Assembly: GCA_002238965.1 (NCBI GenBank)
Contig: MPNJ01000010.1
Coordinates: forward strand, 62,001 to 126,000
DNA length: 64,000 nt
Direction of reading: 5' to 3'
Source: Nitrospinae bacterium bin107
GTDB lineage: Bacteria > UBA8248
This document shows positions 62,671 to 64,000 of this stretch, piece after piece; position 1 is the stretch's first letter, and every line of letters starts with the position of its first letter. The notes beneath the pieces were generated by a model. The model saw only the letters and a program-made list of their open reading frames with translations. It was not told the DNA's origin and made no database searches. The position numbers were made by a program, and so were the translations under genes.

Positions 62671-63681
62671 ATGAAACGATTCAGCAAGTCGATTCTCGCG
62701 GGTTTGATCATTGCCGGGTTCGTGGCGTTCACGTCCCACGCGGCCGTGGCGCAAAAAGCCAACCTCATCTTCTACTCCTCGCTCACCACGGCCGCGCAGG
62801 CGACGCTGGTGAAGGGCATCGAAAAGAAATTCCCGGACATCAAGGTGCAGTCCATCACGGCGGGCGGCGTGAGCCTCTACCAGCGCTTCGTAGCGGAGCG
62901 TTCAGTCGGCAAGGGCAAGATCGATCTGCTGCACTTCAGCTACACGCCGGGCTGGTACGACCTCGCCAAGAGAGGCTACGTGAAGAACGTCACGCAGTTC
63001 CCCGAAGCCAAGAAATTCCCGGCCTGGGGCAAGGACGAAAAAGCCCAGTGGGTGGGGCTGCGCGCGCCGACGCTGCAGGTCATCTACAACACCGACAACG
63101 TGAAGCCCGGCGAGGCGCCGACGAGCTTTGCCGAACTGACGGGGCCCAAATGGAAGAACCGCCTCGTGCTCGTGGACCCGTTCCAGTCCGCCGGTCTGTG
63201 GGATTTCTTCTACGGCGCGGATGGTTTCGGCGAGAAATACATCAAGGGCCTGCTCTATAACGGCGCGCTGGTGCAGTCGCGCATGGGCGCCTCCACCGAG
63301 CGCGTCGCCACGGGCGAGCGCGACGTGACGATGGTGTTCGAATACATCGCCATCCGGCGCATCAACAAGGGCGCCAAGATCAAGATCGCCAAGATGAAGG
63401 AAGGCACGCCGGTCATCCCGGCTTCATTCGGCATGGTGAAAGACGGCCCGAACCCCAAGAACGCGGAGCGGGTGTACCGCTGGATCCTCTCCAAGGAAGG
63501 CCAGACGGTCATCACCCAGAACGTGAAAATCAACTCCGCGCGCTCGGACGTGCCGCACGTGAAGGGCATCCCTTTTCCCTTCACGCCGCTGTATGCGAAC
63601 TGGGAGAAGGTGTTCAAGGACCAGAAGAAATACCGCTCCTTCATGACCAAGCACATTCGTGAAGCGAAGAGAAAGAAATAA
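62671..63681 (+). CDS. Periplasmic binding protein of an iron(III)/AfuA-type ABC importer
   Basis: A 336-residue protein. The signal peptide (about 1-28, ILAGLIIAGFVAFTSHAAVA) precedes an AfuA/FbpA-like type 1 domain: LIFYSSLTTAAQATLVKGIE, GKGKIDLLHFSYTPGWYDLA, LQVIYNTDNVKPGEAP and IPASFGMVKDGPNPKNAERV. Such proteins bind ferric iron, thiamine, phosphonates or putrescine. The conserved FbpA paired-Tyr iron motif near the C-terminus is not evident, so an organic ligand is at least as likely. A permease gene starts right after a small hairpin. Confidence 0.9.
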   Translation: MKRFSKSILAGLIIAGFVAFTSHAAVAQKANLIFYSSLTTAAQATLVKGIEKKFPDIKVQSITAGGVSLYQRFVAERSVGKGKIDLLHFSYTPGWYDLAKRGYVKNVTQFPEAKKFPAWGKDEKAQWVGLRAPTLQVIYNTDNVKPGEAPTSFAELTGPKWKNRLVLVDPFQSAGLWDFFYGADGFGEKYIKGLLYNGALVQSRMGASTERVATGERDVTMVFEYIAIRRINKGAKIKIAKMKEGTPVIPASFGMVKDGPNPKNAERVYRWILSKEGQTVITQNVKINSARSDVPHVKGIPFPFTPLYANWEKVFKDQKKYRSFMTKHIREAKRKK

Positions 63682-63697
63682 CCGGTTTCTGACCGGT
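63681..63697 (+). promoter_or_regulatory. Small stem-loop after the AfuA-like gene
   Basis: ACCGGT, loop TTCTG, ACCGGT: a 6-bp stem beginning at the last base of the stop codon and ending three bases before the permease start. Weaker than the hairpins after the other four binding-protein genes. Confidence 0.4.
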
Positions 63698-63699
63698 CG

Positions 63700-64000
63700 A
63701 TGACTGAGATGCGTCCCCGTTCGTTTGCCATGTTCAGGCTGCCAAGCACCGTTCGGGTACTCGAATGGGGATGTCTTCTCGTCATCGGCTTCGTCGTGCT
63801 GTACCCGCTGTTCTGGCTGGTGGTGGGCAGCTTCAGACCCGACCCGATAAGCTCGGACTTCACCCTCGACGCCTACTTCGCCATCTTCGAGGCGGAGTAC
63901 ATGGGCGAGGTGCTGTGGAACACCGCCGTCATGTCGGCCGGGGTGACGAGTCTGTCCGTACTCATCGGCGTTCCGCTCGCCTGGATCGTCGGGCGCACCG
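63700..64000 (+). CDS. ABC importer permease, iron(III)/FbpB-type, N-terminal part (cut by window end)
   Basis: Open from ATG 63700 to the last base, 100 codons. A first helix, CLLVIGFVVLYPLFWLVVGS (about 25-44), a periplasmic segment DPISSDFTLDAYFAIFEAEY and the second helix region NTAVMSAGVTSLSVLIGVPL with AWIVGRT match the start of FbpB/AfuB-type double-domain permeases. It begins 18 bases after the binding protein stop, so it is operonic. The rest lies beyond the window. Confidence 0.85.
   Translation, partial: MTEMRPRSFAMFRLPSTVRVLEWGCLLVIGFVVLYPLFWLVVGSFRPDPISSDFTLDAYFAIFEAEYMGEVLWNTAVMSAGVTSLSVLIGVPLAWIVGRT

Overview
The window is high-GC bacterial DNA with dense, tightly spaced operons. 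Most CDS starts have good AGGAG-type ribosome binding sites. Inner-membrane transporters with periplasmic binding proteins (ABC and tripartite tricarboxylate, TTT) suggest a Gram-negative cell. Two genes read best as selenoproteins with an in-frame TGA, so the host probably decodes UGA as selenocysteine. The style (NHLP-type RiPP genes, UGSC-type selenoprotein, many TTT/ABC uptake systems and odd M20 hydrolases) would fit a metabolically versatile proteobacterium or a Tectomicrobia-like lineage. The sequence alone does not settle this.

Region 1 (about 1.9-17.2 kb) is the most striking part: a RiPP natural-product cluster of the nitrile-hydratase-leader (NHLP) type. On the + strand lie a frameshifted flavin-dependent halogenase (followed by a probable IS3-type transposase fragment), a short HlyD-like adaptor, a C39-peptidase ABC exporter and a second NHLM-type ABC exporter. 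Next come a protein whose N-terminus is itself an NHLP leader fused to a terpene-cyclase-like alpha/alpha toroid, an AlkB-type membrane di-iron oxygenase fused to a degenerate GlnE-like domain, a fused E1-like/YcaO azoline synthetase, and an unrecognised 372-residue protein. Facing them, with its own promoter, is an 83-residue precursor whose leader ends in SAG and whose predicted core is only LCCCW. Before this cluster are a 'GLPVIPPT' protein and a cupin.

Region 2 (18.3-28.8 kb): tRNA-Ser(UGA), then a UGA-containing UGSC-type selenoprotein fused to a GLPVIPPT domain, a free-standing paralogue of that domain, an FAD-dependent oxidoreductase, a sugar-type ABC importer (binding protein, two permeases, ATPase), and on the opposite strand a probably PPi-dependent phosphofructokinase.

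Region 3 (29.1-42.8 kb): a TTT importer (TctC-TctB-TctA), a cupin, then a long catabolic operon. It holds an NMT1/TauA-type ABC importer, two non-canonical M20 hydrolase homologues, a RidA-like protein, an AtuA/DUF4387 pair, a kynurenine-formamidase-like cyclase and a fumarylacetoacetase-family hydrolase. It looks like uptake and stepwise hydrolysis of an unidentified organic acid, amide or lactone.

Region 4 (42.9-64 kb) mixes such catabolic genes with AT-richer defence-type genes: DarT/DarG toxin-antitoxin, a DUF2130 coiled-coil protein, an AAA ATPase plus Toprim (DUF3226-like) pair, and a PD-(D/E)XK-like protein. Between them are an AhpD-like CxxU selenoprotein operon, a second TTT importer with metallo-beta-lactamase, PPC and SnoaL-like genes, a one-piece histidine kinase-receiver-winged-helix regulator, an alpha/beta hydrolase, an amidase, and the start of an iron-type ABC importer cut by the window end. 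Each of the five periplasmic binding-protein genes is followed closely by a stem-loop.
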